Part shown: one piece after another, positions 16,443 through 25,014 of the stretch
Layout of the letters: each line of letters begins with the position of its first letter
Numbering within the stretch: position 1 is the first letter of the stretch
NCBI GenBank assembly: GCA_947494325.1
Contig: CANLUS010000003.1
Location: 310,001 to 374,000 of the forward strand
Direction: 5' to 3'
Length of the DNA: 64,000 bases
Source of the DNA: an uncultured Flavobacteriaceae bacterium
Lineage (GTDB): Bacteria; Bacteroidota; Bacteroidia; Flavobacteriales; Flavobacteriaceae
The notes under the pieces: generated by a model
Told to the model about the DNA's origin: nothing
The model's database searches: none
What the model saw: only the letters and a program-made list of their open reading frames with translations
Position numbers and translations under genes: made by a program

Positions 16443-18149
16443 TTAGTGGTCTACGGCTTCTCCAGCTCCTGACGGGATACGAATGTTATCTACTATTTCT
16501 TGCACTTCTTTTGGTGGTGGCGGTGTGAGTTTAGAAATAGTAATGGAGACAATAAAATTAACTACCATTGCCACGGTGCCAAAGCCTTCGGGTGATATAC
16601 CAAACCACCAATCTTTTTTGAGTGCATCTACGGCCGTTTTCCCTCCATCAAATACGCCAAATTTAAATTTCAACATATAGAATAACATGAGTAAAATACC
16701 AAACACCATGCCGGCAATGGCTCCTTCCTTATTCATTTTTTTATAGAAAATACCTAAAACGATGGCAGGAAAAAATGATGCGGCTGCCAATCCGAAAGCC
16801 AAGGCGACGACCGCCGCTACGAAACCAGGTGGATTCACACCGAAATATCCAGCTACACATACTGCAGCTACAGCCGAAAGACGTGCCGCTACTAATTCTC
16901 CTTTATCTGAGATGTTAGGATTGACTATTTTTTTGATAATATCGTGCGAAACAGAAGATGAAATGACCAGTAATAAGCCAGCCGCTGTCGACAGCGCTGC
17001 GGCTAGACCACCCGCTGCTACCAATGCAATTACCCAATTTGGTAAACCGGCAATTTCTGGATTCGCCAGAACCATAATATCACGATTTACATCAAGTTCA
17101 TTGGCCTCTTTATTTGCAACATATTGAATGATACCATCATTATTTTTATCATTAAAAGTGATTAGGCCTGTTGTTTCCCATTTCTTAAACCATTGTGGCA
17201 TCTCATCATAAGGCTGATTACTTACAGTTTCAATCATGTTTGTTCTTGCAAATAAGGCGATCGCCGGAGCCGTAGTATATAAAATGGCAATAAACAAAAG
17301 CGCCCATCCTGCCGATTTACGAGCATCGCTAACCTTTTTTACTGTGAAAAAACGTACAATAACATGTGGCAATCCTGCCGTCCCTACCATAAGGGCTGCT
17401 GTAATAAAAAAGACATCAATTTTTGATTTACTACCCGTCGTGTATTCATGAAAACCTAATTCGCGATGCAAACCGTCTAGCTTATCCAATAGATATACAC
17501 CATCGGCCCCTGAACTTCCAAAACCAATTTGGGGTATAGGGTTACCTGTCATTTGGATAGAAATAAAAATAGCGGGTACCATAAAGGCAAAAATAAGCAC
17601 GCAGTATTGAGCCACTTGTGTATAAGTAATTCCCTTCATCCCTCCAAGTACGGCATAGAAAAGAACGATGATCATCCCTATAATCACCCCCGTCGTAATA
17701 TCGACTTCTAAGAAGCGTGAAAACACAATACCAACACCTTGCATCTGTCCTGCGACATACGTAAAAGAGACTAATAAGGCACAGCAAACGGCCACAATAC
17801 GGGCTTTGTTCGAATAGTAACGATCACCAATAAAATCGGGAACGGTGAACTTACCAAATTTTCTGAGGTATGGCGCCAATAATAAGGCTAGTAAGACATA
17901 ACCGCCCGTCCAGCCCATTAGGTATACAGACCCATCATATCCTCCAAAAGAAATAATTCCTGCCATTGAAATAAATGAGGCCGCTGACATCCAATCGGCG
18001 GCAGTTGCCAAACCGTTTGCTACAGGGTGTACGCCTTTGCCAGCTACATAAAATTCACCTGTAGAACTGGCTCTTGACCAAATGGCAATACCAATATATA
18101 AGGTAAATGTAATTCCAACTAAAATCCATGTCCAAGTTTGTATATCCAT
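16443..18149 (-). CDS. Na+:solute symporter, acetate-permease (ActP) type, large subunit
   Basis: 568 aa SSS-family transporter with about 13 membrane segments. Recognisable blocks: AADWMSAASFISMAGIISFGG near TM2, FTYVAGQMQGVG, PHVIVRFFTVKKVSDARKS, and a C-terminal LAAALSTAAGLLLVISSSVSHD that holds the Na+-binding Ser residues. A hydrophilic insert with NNDGIIQYV lies between middle helices. It is read as the large subunit of the two-component SSS type because a DUF4212 gene precedes it by 3 bases. The nearby acs gene makes acetate or another short monocarboxylate the likely cargo. Confidence 0.87.
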   Translation of the reverse strand: MDIQTWTWILVGITFTLYIGIAIWSRASSTGEFYVAGKGVHPVANGLATAADWMSAASFISMAGIISFGGYDGSVYLMGWTGGYVLLALLLAPYLRKFGKFTVPDFIGDRYYSNKARIVAVCCALLVSFTYVAGQMQGVGIVFSRFLEVDITTGVIIGMIIVLFYAVLGGMKGITYTQVAQYCVLIFAFMVPAIFISIQMTGNPIPQIGFGSSGADGVYLLDKLDGLHRELGFHEYTTGSKSKIDVFFITAALMVGTAGLPHVIVRFFTVKKVSDARKSAGWALLFIAILYTTAPAIALFARTNMIETVSNQPYDEMPQWFKKWETTGLITFNDKNNDGIIQYVANKEANELDVNRDIMVLANPEIAGLPNWVIALVAAGGLAAALSTAAGLLLVISSSVSHDIIKKIVNPNISDKGELVAARLSAVAAVCVAGYFGVNPPGFVAAVVALAFGLAAASFFPAIVLGIFYKKMNKEGAIAGMVFGILLMLFYMLKFKFGVFDGGKTAVDALKKDWWFGISPEGFGTVAMVVNFIVSITISKLTPPPPKEVQEIVDNIRIPSGAGEAVDH

Positions 18150-18152
18150 AAC

Positions 18153-18407
18153 TTATTCGTTTACCTTGTATTTTTTATCCAAAGAGTTCATCAATTTGAT
18201 ATAGACAAAAATGAGAATTACAAAAACATAAATTGAACCTTGTTGGGCGAACCAAAAACCGAGTTTAAATCCACCCAGCGAAATTGTGTTAAGTTGTTCT
18301 ACGAGTAAGATCCCAAAAACATAGGATGCTAAAAACCAAATAGATAATAAGATGGCGAGGTATTTTAAATTTTCCTTCCAATATTTTTTTTGTTGTTCAG
18401 AATTCAT
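18153..18407 (-). CDS. DUF4212 small subunit of Na+:solute symporter
   Basis: 84 aa with two hydrophobic helices (YLAILLSIWFLASYVFGILLV and QGSIYVFVILIFVYIKLM) separated by a short loop containing GGFKLGFWFAQQGS, the family signature. DUF4212 proteins are almost always encoded directly before an ActP-like SSS protein, as here (3-base gap). The name small subunit rests on that genomic pairing. Translation probably begins at ATG 18407; the charged start MNSEQQKKYWKENLKYL is normal for the family. Confidence 0.88.
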   Translation of the reverse strand: MNSEQQKKYWKENLKYLAILLSIWFLASYVFGILLVEQLNTISLGGFKLGFWFAQQGSIYVFVILIFVYIKLMNSLDKKYKVNE

Positions 18408-18527
18408 GGTGAGTTAATTGATGTCACAAGATAAAATTTATTACGTTAATAGAATAATGATTTCGACAATAGACTTAAAAACAGGACTAAAACTTATTTT
18501 AAATTCTATGAATTGCCTTTAACATCC

Positions 18528-18535
18528 TATATTTG
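18528..18535 (+). promoter_or_regulatory. -7 box TATATTTG upstream of the second TauE/SafE gene
   Basis: Perfect TAnnTTTG ending 25 bases before ATG 18561. No good TTTG at -33 is seen. Confidence 0.4.
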
Positions 18536-18560
18536 ATATTTATACAGTGTACATTTCGAT

Positions 18561-19346
18561 ATGATAGAACTTTCTAGCTTGTCAGCAGCCTTTATAGAAA
18601 ATTGGGAAATAGTGGCCTTATTTTTTACCGTTGCTATTTTGTATTCTTCTGTAGGTTTTGGAGGTGGATCAAGTTATATTGCTATTTTGGCTTTAACCGG
18701 ATTAGCCTTTATTCAGTTCAGGGCAATTGCCTTGTTGTGTAATATTGTTGTCGTTAGTGGAGGGGTTTATATTTTCGCTAAGAATGACCATTACAATTGG
18801 AGAAAGGTATTGCCCTTGGGTATGATAAGCGTGCCCTTTGCCTTCTTAGGTGGCTATCTTAAAATTAGTCAGACTTTCTTTTTTACAGTTTTGGGTGGTA
18901 CGTTGGTTTTTGCCGCGGTATTAATGTGGTTGTCTAATCATTTTGTAAGTGAGGCGAAATCAGATTCGAAAGTGAGTTCAACTGTAAAAGATGGAGCTAT
19001 TGGGAGTGTAATTGGTTTTGTTTCGGGAATGGTAGGTATTGGCGGAGGTATTTTTTTAGCACCTTTTTTGCATTTAACGAACTGGGATACTCCTAAGAGA
19101 ATCGCAGCCGCAGCAAGCTTTTTTATACTAGTGAATTCGGTGGCGGGATTGGCTGGACAGGTTCAAAATCCTGAGTTCTATTTTGAGCCGAATATTGCTT
19201 TTATTTTAATGGTAACGGTGTTTTTTGGGGGGCAAATTGGCTCTCGATTAAGTGCTTCTAAAATAACACCTTTCGTAATTAAAAGAATGACAGCAGTTTT
19301 AATCGCTTTTGTAGGTATTAGAATATTATTTAAATATTTGCATTGA
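18561..19346 (+). CDS. TauE/SafE family anion exporter (second copy)
   Basis: 261 aa and about eight membrane segments. Both family repeats are clear: AILYSSVGFGGGSSYIAIL in the first half and VSGMVGIGGGIFLAPFLHL in the second. It is only distantly similar to the copy at 15166-15888, which lacks the GGG runs, so this is an old paralogue rather than a recent duplication. The role is anion or sulfur-compound export or uptake across the inner membrane, substrate unknown. It is followed 51 bases later by the TetR gene, with a TetR-type palindrome between them. Confidence 0.83.
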   Translation: MIELSSLSAAFIENWEIVALFFTVAILYSSVGFGGGSSYIAILALTGLAFIQFRAIALLCNIVVVSGGVYIFAKNDHYNWRKVLPLGMISVPFAFLGGYLKISQTFFFTVLGGTLVFAAVLMWLSNHFVSEAKSDSKVSSTVKDGAIGSVIGFVSGMVGIGGGIFLAPFLHLTNWDTPKRIAAAASFFILVNSVAGLAGQVQNPEFYFEPNIAFILMVTVFFGGQIGSRLSASKITPFVIKRMTAVLIAFVGIRILFKYLH

Positions 19347-19362
19347 TTTTTTTAATTTTATT

Positions 19363-19378
19363 TATACCAATTGGTATA
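19363..19378. promoter_or_regulatory. TetR operator, perfect 16-bp palindrome
   Basis: TATACCAATTGGTATA is a perfect palindrome 19 bases before the TetR ATG. It lies just upstream of a near-consensus -7 box (TATATTCG, 19386-19393), so a bound repressor would cover the promoter. A near-copy occurs at 20510-20525. Confidence 0.7.
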
Positions 19379-19397
19379 TTTTTAGTATATTCGCTAT

Positions 19398-20000
19398 ATG
19401 ATTGTGACAAAAGCAGCAAGAACGCGTCAATTTATTATTGAAAAAACAGCGCCTATTTTTAACAGAAATGGGTATACTGGAACCAGCTTGTCTGATATAA
19501 CTGAGGCGACTGGATTAACAAAAGGCGCTATTTACGGGAATTTTAAAAACAAGGAAGAGTTAGCTTTAGAGGCTTTCAATTATATTGTTCAATATCAGAT
19601 GATAGAGATTAAAAATATAATCCAAGAGGTAGAATCTCCTTTGGCGAAATTGTTTGCTATTACTAATTTTCATCGATCCTATTATAAGCGTTATATCGGT
19701 TATGGAGGTTGCCCTCTATTGAATGTCGGTGTTGATGCTAACCATACCAATCCTGCATTGTTCACGAGAGTAAAATATGTTGTAGATAAATTACAAGGAA
19801 GTATCGCTTCGATAATTGAAGAGGGTATATTTAAAGGAGAAATTAGAGATGATATCAATGCCATGAAATATGGAACACGTATATTTTCATTGATAGAAGG
19901 TTCTATTTTTACTTCGGTAATATCGAGAGATGAGGGATGTTTGTTAGACATGATGAATCATATAGATAAGATGATTCAGTTAGAATTACAAGCTAAATAG
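19398..20000 (+). CDS. TetR/AcrR family transcriptional regulator
   Basis: 200 aa. N-terminal TetR DNA-binding domain (residues ~8-55) with the classic block GYTGTSLSDITEATGLTKGAIYGNFKNKEELALEAF, then an all-helical ligand domain with the TetR_C core GGCPLLNVGVDANHTNP that marks the AcrR subgroup responding to small electrophiles or lipophiles. It likely represses its own promoter and that of the hydrolase two genes downstream, because matching TATACCnATTGGTATa palindromes occur at both. The flavin-type protein follows after 7 bases. Confidence 0.9.
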   Translation: MIVTKAARTRQFIIEKTAPIFNRNGYTGTSLSDITEATGLTKGAIYGNFKNKEELALEAFNYIVQYQMIEIKNIIQEVESPLAKLFAITNFHRSYYKRYIGYGGCPLLNVGVDANHTNPALFTRVKYVVDKLQGSIASIIEEGIFKGEIRDDINAMKYGTRIFSLIEGSIFTSVISRDEGCLLDMMNHIDKMIQLELQAK

Positions 20001-20007
20001 ACTTGAG

Positions 20008-20487
20008 ATGCATTTGATCAATGATTGGACGGAGATAAGAGAACATTTTAATAAAAGTGTAAGATCAAGTTTGCATGTATCTATCGGATCGGTATCTAAA
20101 GATGGTAATACGACCGTGACACCAATTGGTAGTTTGTTTTTGAATAAGGGTCAGAAAGGATTTTATTTTGAAAGATATACAGCAAGCTTGCCAATGAATA
20201 GTAAGCATAATAACCAAATTTGTGTACTTGGTGTCCATAGTAGCAAATGGTTTTGGATACGATCATTATTGAAGTCGAAGTTTACGAAACCACCAGCAAT
20301 TAAATTATATGGTGTGTTGGGTGAACGACGAGAAGCGACGGAAATAGAGTTGTCGAGATTAAAGAGGAGAACAAAATTGTTTAAAATATCTAAGAAAGGA
20401 TATGATTATTTGTGGGGAGATATGAAACAAGTTAGAGAGATCACCTTTACAAAAATCGAAATGATGAAACTGGGTAATATGACATAG
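20008..20487 (+). CDS. Pyridoxamine-phosphate-oxidase-like (split-barrel) protein
   Basis: 159 aa. The N-terminal half (SLHVSIGSVSKDGNTTVTPIGSLFLN) has the strand pattern of the FMN-binding split-barrel/PNPOx family, as does NNQICVLGVHSSKWFW. The C-terminal ~60 residues are basic and helical. The true PdxH is at 22059-22706, so this is a separate family member, perhaps a flavin reductase or a binding protein. It sits directly behind tetR in the same transcript, 7 bases away. The assignment rests on overall pattern and not on catalytic residues. Confidence 0.6.
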   Translation: MHLINDWTEIREHFNKSVRSSLHVSIGSVSKDGNTTVTPIGSLFLNKGQKGFYFERYTASLPMNSKHNNQICVLGVHSSKWFWIRSLLKSKFTKPPAIKLYGVLGERREATEIELSRLKRRTKLFKISKKGYDYLWGDMKQVREITFTKIEMMKLGNMT

Positions 20488-20509
20488 ATCGTATTTTTTT
20501 GATTTAAAA

Positions 20510-20525
20510 TATACCGATTGGTATT
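20510..20525. promoter_or_regulatory. Second TetR operator candidate within the hydrolase promoter
   Basis: TATACCGATTGGTATT differs from the perfect palindrome at 19363-19378 by two bases. It fills the spacer between TTTG (20498-20501) and a weak -7 box TATTTAAA (20522-20529), 14 bases before ATG 20539. Confidence 0.6.
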
Positions 20526-20538
20526 TAAAAAATTTGAA

Positions 20539-21384
20539 ATGAAATTATATTTAAAACTGTTAAGATTGTATTATAAAGTTATCTCTAACATTTCGCCGAG
20601 ATTAGGCGGATGGATGGCTTTTAATTTATTTCAAAAAGTTAGAAAAAAAGATGTGAGAAAAAGAGAGGAGTCTTTTTATGAAAAAGCAAGGCATTTTAAA
20701 ATTGGTTTTTTAGACCAAGACTTATATTGTTATGAACTAGGTAACGTGCAAGGAGAACTTGTTTTCTTAGTTCATGGATGGGATTCAAATGCTGGAAGCT
20801 TGTCAAAATTTGCATTTGAACTCGCCGAAAGAAATTATCGAGTGGTGAGTTTTGATTTACCAGGACATGCGAAATCTAATTCTGATCGTACAAACTTATA
20901 TGAGTGCAAGGAGGCATTTAGTAGTTTACTCGAGTTTATAGATCCGCAAGAACCTTTTACGGTGATTTCACATTCTTTTGGTTCGGCAATGACGACATAT
21001 ACAATTTCTAAGCTTAATTATAAGATAGATAAGTTTGTGTTCTTAACAACGCCGAATTCATTTTTGGAGGTATTTACCAATTTCAAGAATTTTGTCGGGA
21101 TTACAGATAAAGCATTTGGTTACATGATAAAAAATGCAGAAGAAATTGTAAATGATAAAATTGATTCTGTCAATGTTAGTGAGCGTTTAAAAAACATATC
21201 ATTTACTAAATTACTATTAGTACATGATAAGGCAGATAAAATAATTCCGTTTAAGAATTCTGAAGATGTTTATAAGGCGAATAAGAATTCAGATTTAAAA
21301 ATATACGATAAAATTGGTCATTATAGGATGCTTTGGAATGATGACGTGTTAGAAGATACCTTGTCTTTTATAAGTACAAATTAA
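20539..21384 (+). CDS. Alpha/beta hydrolase
   Basis: About 281 aa from ATG 20539 (MKLYLKLLRLYYKV). An in-frame TTG 21 bases upstream would lie inside the operator/promoter and is rejected. The fold shows the oxyanion region LVHGWDSNAGS, nucleophile elbow ISHSFGSA, Asp in VHDKADKIIPF and His in KIGHYRML, so the Ser-Asp-His triad is complete. The basic, partly hydrophobic N-terminus may sit on the membrane but is not a clear signal peptide. It is probably an esterase or lipase acting on the compound that induces TetR. A long hairpin terminator follows. Confidence 0.82.
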   Translation: MKLYLKLLRLYYKVISNISPRLGGWMAFNLFQKVRKKDVRKREESFYEKARHFKIGFLDQDLYCYELGNVQGELVFLVHGWDSNAGSLSKFAFELAERNYRVVSFDLPGHAKSNSDRTNLYECKEAFSSLLEFIDPQEPFTVISHSFGSAMTTYTISKLNYKIDKFVFLTTPNSFLEVFTNFKNFVGITDKAFGYMIKNAEEIVNDKIDSVNVSERLKNISFTKLLLVHDKADKIIPFKNSEDVYKANKNSDLKIYDKIGHYRMLWNDDVLEDTLSFISTN

Positions 21385-21393
21385 TTTGAGGTG

Positions 21394-21464
21394 AAGCCAT
21401 TGTAAAACAATAGTAAATGCATAATGTTGTGGTTAACATTTTTACTTTTACAATGGCTTTTTTT
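21394..21464 (+). terminator. Long nested hairpin terminator
   Basis: Perfect 14-bp arms AAGCCATTGTAAAA (21394-21407) and TTTTACAATGGCTT (21446-21459), then T continuing to 21464. The 38-base loop holds a smaller hairpin, AATGTT-N6-AACATT. It closes the plus-strand tetR-hydrolase unit; on the minus strand there is no T-run. Confidence 0.7.
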
Positions 21465-21498
21465 GATTAATAATATTGACTAAACCTTTCTAAAAGAG

Positions 21499-21999
21499 TT
21501 AATTTTTCGGAGTTTTATGATGTTTCGGAAATTCTGTTAGAAATGTTTCTCCTTTTTTAATGTTTTTCCAATGTTTGTCTTTAAAACGAATTCCTATAAC
21601 TCCACAGGTAGGCACATGTGAAATGAATTTATCACCAAACTTATTTACGAAAGTATTGATACCGTGATCATGACTAAAAACAATCGCCGATTCAAATCCG
21701 TCATCAAACGCTTTAACTGTTTTAATAAGATACCCATCACTAAAACTATATAAGGCTTTGCTCACCTTTAAATTGGCCAACGGGAAATTGAAGGTATAAC
21801 TAAAAATCATCGCTGTATGCAATGCTCTATTCGCGCAACTTGAAACAAACAGGTTTGGCGTGTCGACTTTATCTTTGAGAACGTTTGATACTAAATAAGC
21901 ATCATTGATTCCACGTTTTTTTAGAGGTCTATCAATGTCTTTAATACCTTCATAAGCCCAAGATGATTTTGCGTGGCGAACTATGTATAGTGTTTTCAT
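21499..21999 (-). CDS. SixA-like histidine phosphatase
   Basis: 166 aa. The N-terminal phosphohistidine motif LYIVRHAKSSW is the RHxK form typical of the SixA branch of the histidine-phosphatase superfamily, and the second catalytic His is in VIFSHDHGI (~residue 108). SixA in E. coli dephosphorylates histidine phosphotransfer or PTS proteins; the target here is unknown. The small size and absence of a signal peptide indicate a cytosolic enzyme. It is transcribed apart from pdxH, with a -7 box in the 59-base gap between them. Confidence 0.85.
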   Translation of the reverse strand: MKTLYIVRHAKSSWAYEGIKDIDRPLKKRGINDAYLVSNVLKDKVDTPNLFVSSCANRALHTAMIFSYTFNFPLANLKVSKALYSFSDGYLIKTVKAFDDGFESAIVFSHDHGINTFVNKFGDKFISHVPTCGVIGIRFKDKHWKNIKKGETFLTEFPKHHKTPKN

Positions 22000-22032
22000 T
22001 TTTTTAGCGATGATCTTATATTATCCTGCAAT

Positions 22033-22040
22033 CAAATATA
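22033..22040 (-). promoter_or_regulatory. -7 box TATATTTG of the SixA gene
   Basis: Perfect TAnnTTTG on the minus strand 33 bases before the ATG at 21999; no clear -33 element. Confidence 0.35.
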
Positions 22041-22058
22041 AATGTTTTATCGTAAGTT

Positions 22059-22706
22059 TTAAGGTGCGAGACGAACTTTTTTCCAACTCAAATCGGAGTC
22101 CAAGGTATATCGAATTCTATCATGCATTCTATTTGGTCTACCTTGCCAAAATTCTATAGAGAATGGTTTCACTAAATAGCCGCCCCAGTGATCCGGTCTT
22201 GGAATATTGCTGCTGCGGAATTTTTCTTCATAAGTCGCTAAGCTATTATCTAGTTCTTCACGTGAGTTTACAATTGTACTTTGATTTGAAGCCCAAGCAC
22301 CCAGTTTACTTCCATCCGGACGAGACTCAAAATAACCATCGGAAAGATTTTCCGCTAATTTTTCGGCCCTTCCTTTAATAATAATTTGTCGTTCAAAACT
22401 ATTCCAGAAAAAAGACAAACAGATATTCGGATTTTCGGCAATAGCTTTTCCTTTTTCAGAAGTATAATTCGTATAGAATATAAAGCCTTCCCATGTGAAC
22501 TTTTTAAGTAAAACCATTCTATTTTTTGGAAATCCGTCAAGGCCAATAGTCGCGATATTCATCGCGTTTGCTTCATGCTCAGCATCCGATGCATCGGCAC
22601 TCAAAAACCAATCTCTAAATAATTCGATTGGATTCTCAGGAGTATTCGCTTCTAATAGCGCATCCTTATCATAATTTACTCTATGGTTACTGAGATCTTT
22701 CTCCAT
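22059..22706 (-). CDS. pdxH: Pyridoxamine 5'-phosphate oxidase
   Basis: 215 aa, the standard PdxH length. It has the FMN-binding strands (NAMNIATIGLDGFPKNRMVLLKKF, FIFYTNYTSEKGKAI), QSTIVNSREELD and the C-terminal signature FWQGRPNRMHDRIRYT with RLAP at the extreme end. It oxidises pyridoxamine or pyridoxine 5'-phosphate to pyridoxal 5'-phosphate using FMN and oxygen in the cytosol. It begins 9 bases after a Na+ symporter gene and probably shares its transcript. Confidence 0.95.
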   Translation of the reverse strand: MEKDLSNHRVNYDKDALLEANTPENPIELFRDWFLSADASDAEHEANAMNIATIGLDGFPKNRMVLLKKFTWEGFIFYTNYTSEKGKAIAENPNICLSFFWNSFERQIIIKGRAEKLAENLSDGYFESRPDGSKLGAWASNQSTIVNSREELDNSLATYEEKFRSSNIPRPDHWGGYLVKPFSIEFWQGRPNRMHDRIRYTLDSDLSWKKVRLAP

Positions 22707-22715
22707 GAATTGATG

Positions 22716-24173
22716 TTAATTTTTTTTTCGAATTAGCCATAAACCAACAAAGGTAATAAATCCATTCAACGGTAATATTTCCCAATGAAATTTATAACTT
22801 CCAATGATACTTTCAGGCAAATATGTAATTGCAAAACTTACCGATAATGCAATAATGGCAACAATCCAAGCATAGGTGTCTTTGATTTGATGTTTCGTTA
22901 AAATACCAAATGCAAATAAACCTAATAGTGGCCCATAGGTAAATGTGGCAAATTTAAAGAGGTTACCTACAACATTACCATCCAAGTAATTAAAGAATAT
23001 CACCACAAAAATCAACAAGATAGATACTCCTACATGTACTTTTTTACGCAAGGGTTTCTGTACAGCCTTAGGTTTATTTTCTATGTCCAAAAAGTCTACC
23101 GAAAATGAGGTAGTTAGCGAAGTTAAGGCACTATCAGCACTCGAATATGCCGCAGCGATCAAACCGATGATAAAAACAATAGCCAATGGTTTACCTAAAT
23201 TTTGGTTCACTGCTATTTCGGGAAATAATAAATCTGTTCTTGTACGACCATCTACGACCGGAATATCGATGCCTAATTTTTCTGAATAAATGAATAGTAA
23301 AGCGCCAAGTGACAGAAATACGAAGTTTACAATCACCAATAGAATAGACATTGTTGTCATATTTTTTTTGGCATCTTTTTCATTCTTACAGGTCAGGTTT
23401 TTTTGCATCATATCTTGATCCAATCCAGTCATGGCAATGGTAATAAAAACACCGCCAATAAAATATTTCCAAAAGTAAGTGGTAGCATTCGGATCGTCGA
23501 AAAAGAAAATTTTCCCTTTTTCTGCAAATTCTGTGGAGTTAAGGAATTCCATATATGACCAACCTAGTTCCTGATTAATAAGATATATAGCCAATCCAAC
23601 TGCCGTAAGCATTGTAAGTGTTTGCAAGGTGTCTGTCCATACAATTGTTTTTATTCCGCCTCTGAACGTATACACCCAAATAAGCAAGATAGAGATGACT
23701 ACTGTAAGCCAAAAAGGAACGCCCATTTGTTCAAAAACAATGTATTGCATGGCAAGAGCTACTAAAAATAAACGAAAAGAAGCACCTGTCACTCTTGAAA
23801 GCAAGAAGAAAAATGCACCTGTTTTATAGCTTACTTTTCCAAACCGTTGTTCTAAATACTGATAAATAGAAGTGACATTCATTCTATAGTAGATAGGTAA
23901 TAAAACAAAAGAAATAATGAGATATCCAACTAAGAACCCGAAAACTCCTTGCATATAAGCGAATTCTTGACCTCCAATTAAACCTGGTACCGAGATAAAG
24001 GTAACTCCAGATAAAGAGGCTCCGATCATTCCAAACGCGACGATATACCAAGGAGATTGTTTATTTGCCTTAAAGAAGGTTTCATTAGAATCGTTCTTTC
24101 CTGTTAAGAAAGAGATCAATAAAAGTATTCCAAAGTAACCTGCAATGAGCAGTAAGATGTGTAATGGTTGCAT
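22716..24173 (-). CDS. Sodium:solute symporter (SSS family)
   Basis: 485 aa, about 13 membrane segments. Family blocks: FGMIGASLSGVTFISVPGLIGG (TM1-2), LFLVALAMQYIVFEQMG, TDTLQTLTMLTAVGLAIYL, GLDQDMMQKNLTCKNEKDAKKN (the SSS cytoplasmic loop) and AAYSSADSALTSLTTSFSVDFL with the Na2-site Ser residues. It couples Na+ entry to uptake of a sugar, amino acid or vitamin. It differs from the acetate-type symporter at 16443-18149 and has no DUF4212 partner. Its neighbour pdxH raises the possibility of a vitamin cargo, but this is only positional. Confidence 0.85.
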   Translation of the reverse strand: MQPLHILLLIAGYFGILLLISFLTGKNDSNETFFKANKQSPWYIVAFGMIGASLSGVTFISVPGLIGGQEFAYMQGVFGFLVGYLIISFVLLPIYYRMNVTSIYQYLEQRFGKVSYKTGAFFFLLSRVTGASFRLFLVALAMQYIVFEQMGVPFWLTVVISILLIWVYTFRGGIKTIVWTDTLQTLTMLTAVGLAIYLINQELGWSYMEFLNSTEFAEKGKIFFFDDPNATTYFWKYFIGGVFITIAMTGLDQDMMQKNLTCKNEKDAKKNMTTMSILLVIVNFVFLSLGALLFIYSEKLGIDIPVVDGRTRTDLLFPEIAVNQNLGKPLAIVFIIGLIAAAYSSADSALTSLTTSFSVDFLDIENKPKAVQKPLRKKVHVGVSILLIFVVIFFNYLDGNVVGNLFKFATFTYGPLLGLFAFGILTKHQIKDTYAWIVAIIALSVSFAITYLPESIIGSYKFHWEILPLNGFITFVGLWLIRKKN

Positions 24174-24332
24174 GAATTAAAAATATAGTTCAAGAAAATT
24201 AGTGTAGCTAAGATAGTTTTTTTTGGATGCTATAAAAAGATAAAAGAACAAAGAAGCCTAAAAAATGAATAGGAAGTTCTTTTCTCTTTTTTCTCGCTAC
24301 TTTTTTCTCTTTTATATTGTAAATTCGCAACT

Positions 24333-24950
24333 ATGAATTTTTCTTCGAAATTATTAGAAAATGCTGTAAATGAAGTGTCTCAGTTACCTGGAATAGGTAA
24401 ACGAACAGCTTTGCGTTTGGTCTTGCATTTGTTGAAGCAACCTAAAGAGCAAACCGGTTATTTAATTACAGCATTAGATCATTTGAGAAATGATATAAAA
24501 TTATGTGAGAAATGTCATAATATTTCCGATGTTTCTATTTGTGAAATTTGTTCTAGTAAACAGCGAAATGCTTCGATCATTTGTGTAGTCGAAGATATAC
24601 GCGATGTAATGGCGATAGAAAGTACTTCACAATTTAGAGGAATGTATCATGTGCTTGGAGGAAAAATTTCTCCTATTGAAGGAGTAGGACCTCAAAACTT
24701 GACAATTGAAAGCCTTGTAACTCGGGTAAAAAGTGGGGAAGTAGAAGAGATTGTTTTTGCCTTGAGCTCTACAATGGAAGGAGATACCACAAATTTTTAT
24801 ATTTATCGACAAATCGAAAATTGCGATGTCAAGGTATCGACAATTGCGCGCGGAATTTCAGTAGGAGATGAGCTAGAATATGCAGATGAAGTAACTCTAG
24901 GACGAAGTATTTTAAATAGAATTCCGTTCGAAAATAGTTTGAAAGCTTAG
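24333..24950 (+). CDS. recR: Recombination protein RecR
   Basis: 205 aa, full RecR length. Helix-hairpin-helix [20 protein letters not shown], the four-Cys zinc finger C-x2-C-x8-C-x2-C ([19 protein letters not shown], ~residues 56-73), Toprim domain ([15 protein letters not shown] and [16 protein letters not shown]) and the C-terminal [21 protein letters not shown]. RecR works with RecO and RecF to load RecA on gapped DNA. A near-consensus box TAAATTCG precedes the ATG by about 9 bases. It is a single gene between divergent and independent neighbours. Confidence 0.96.
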   Translation: MNFSSKLLENAVNEVSQLPGIGKRTALRLVLHLLKQPKEQTGYLITALDHLRNDIKLCEKCHNISDVSICEICSSKQRNASIICVVEDIRDVMAIESTSQFRGMYHVLGGKISPIEGVGPQNLTIESLVTRVKSGEVEEIVFALSSTMEGDTTNFYIYRQIENCDVKVSTIARGISVGDELEYADEVTLGRSILNRIPFENSLKA

Positions 24951-25014
24951 CGGTTAGCACTTGATTCGTTGTAACAATTATTGACCTCAATAGTCTATTT
25001 TTTAAAGGCACCTG

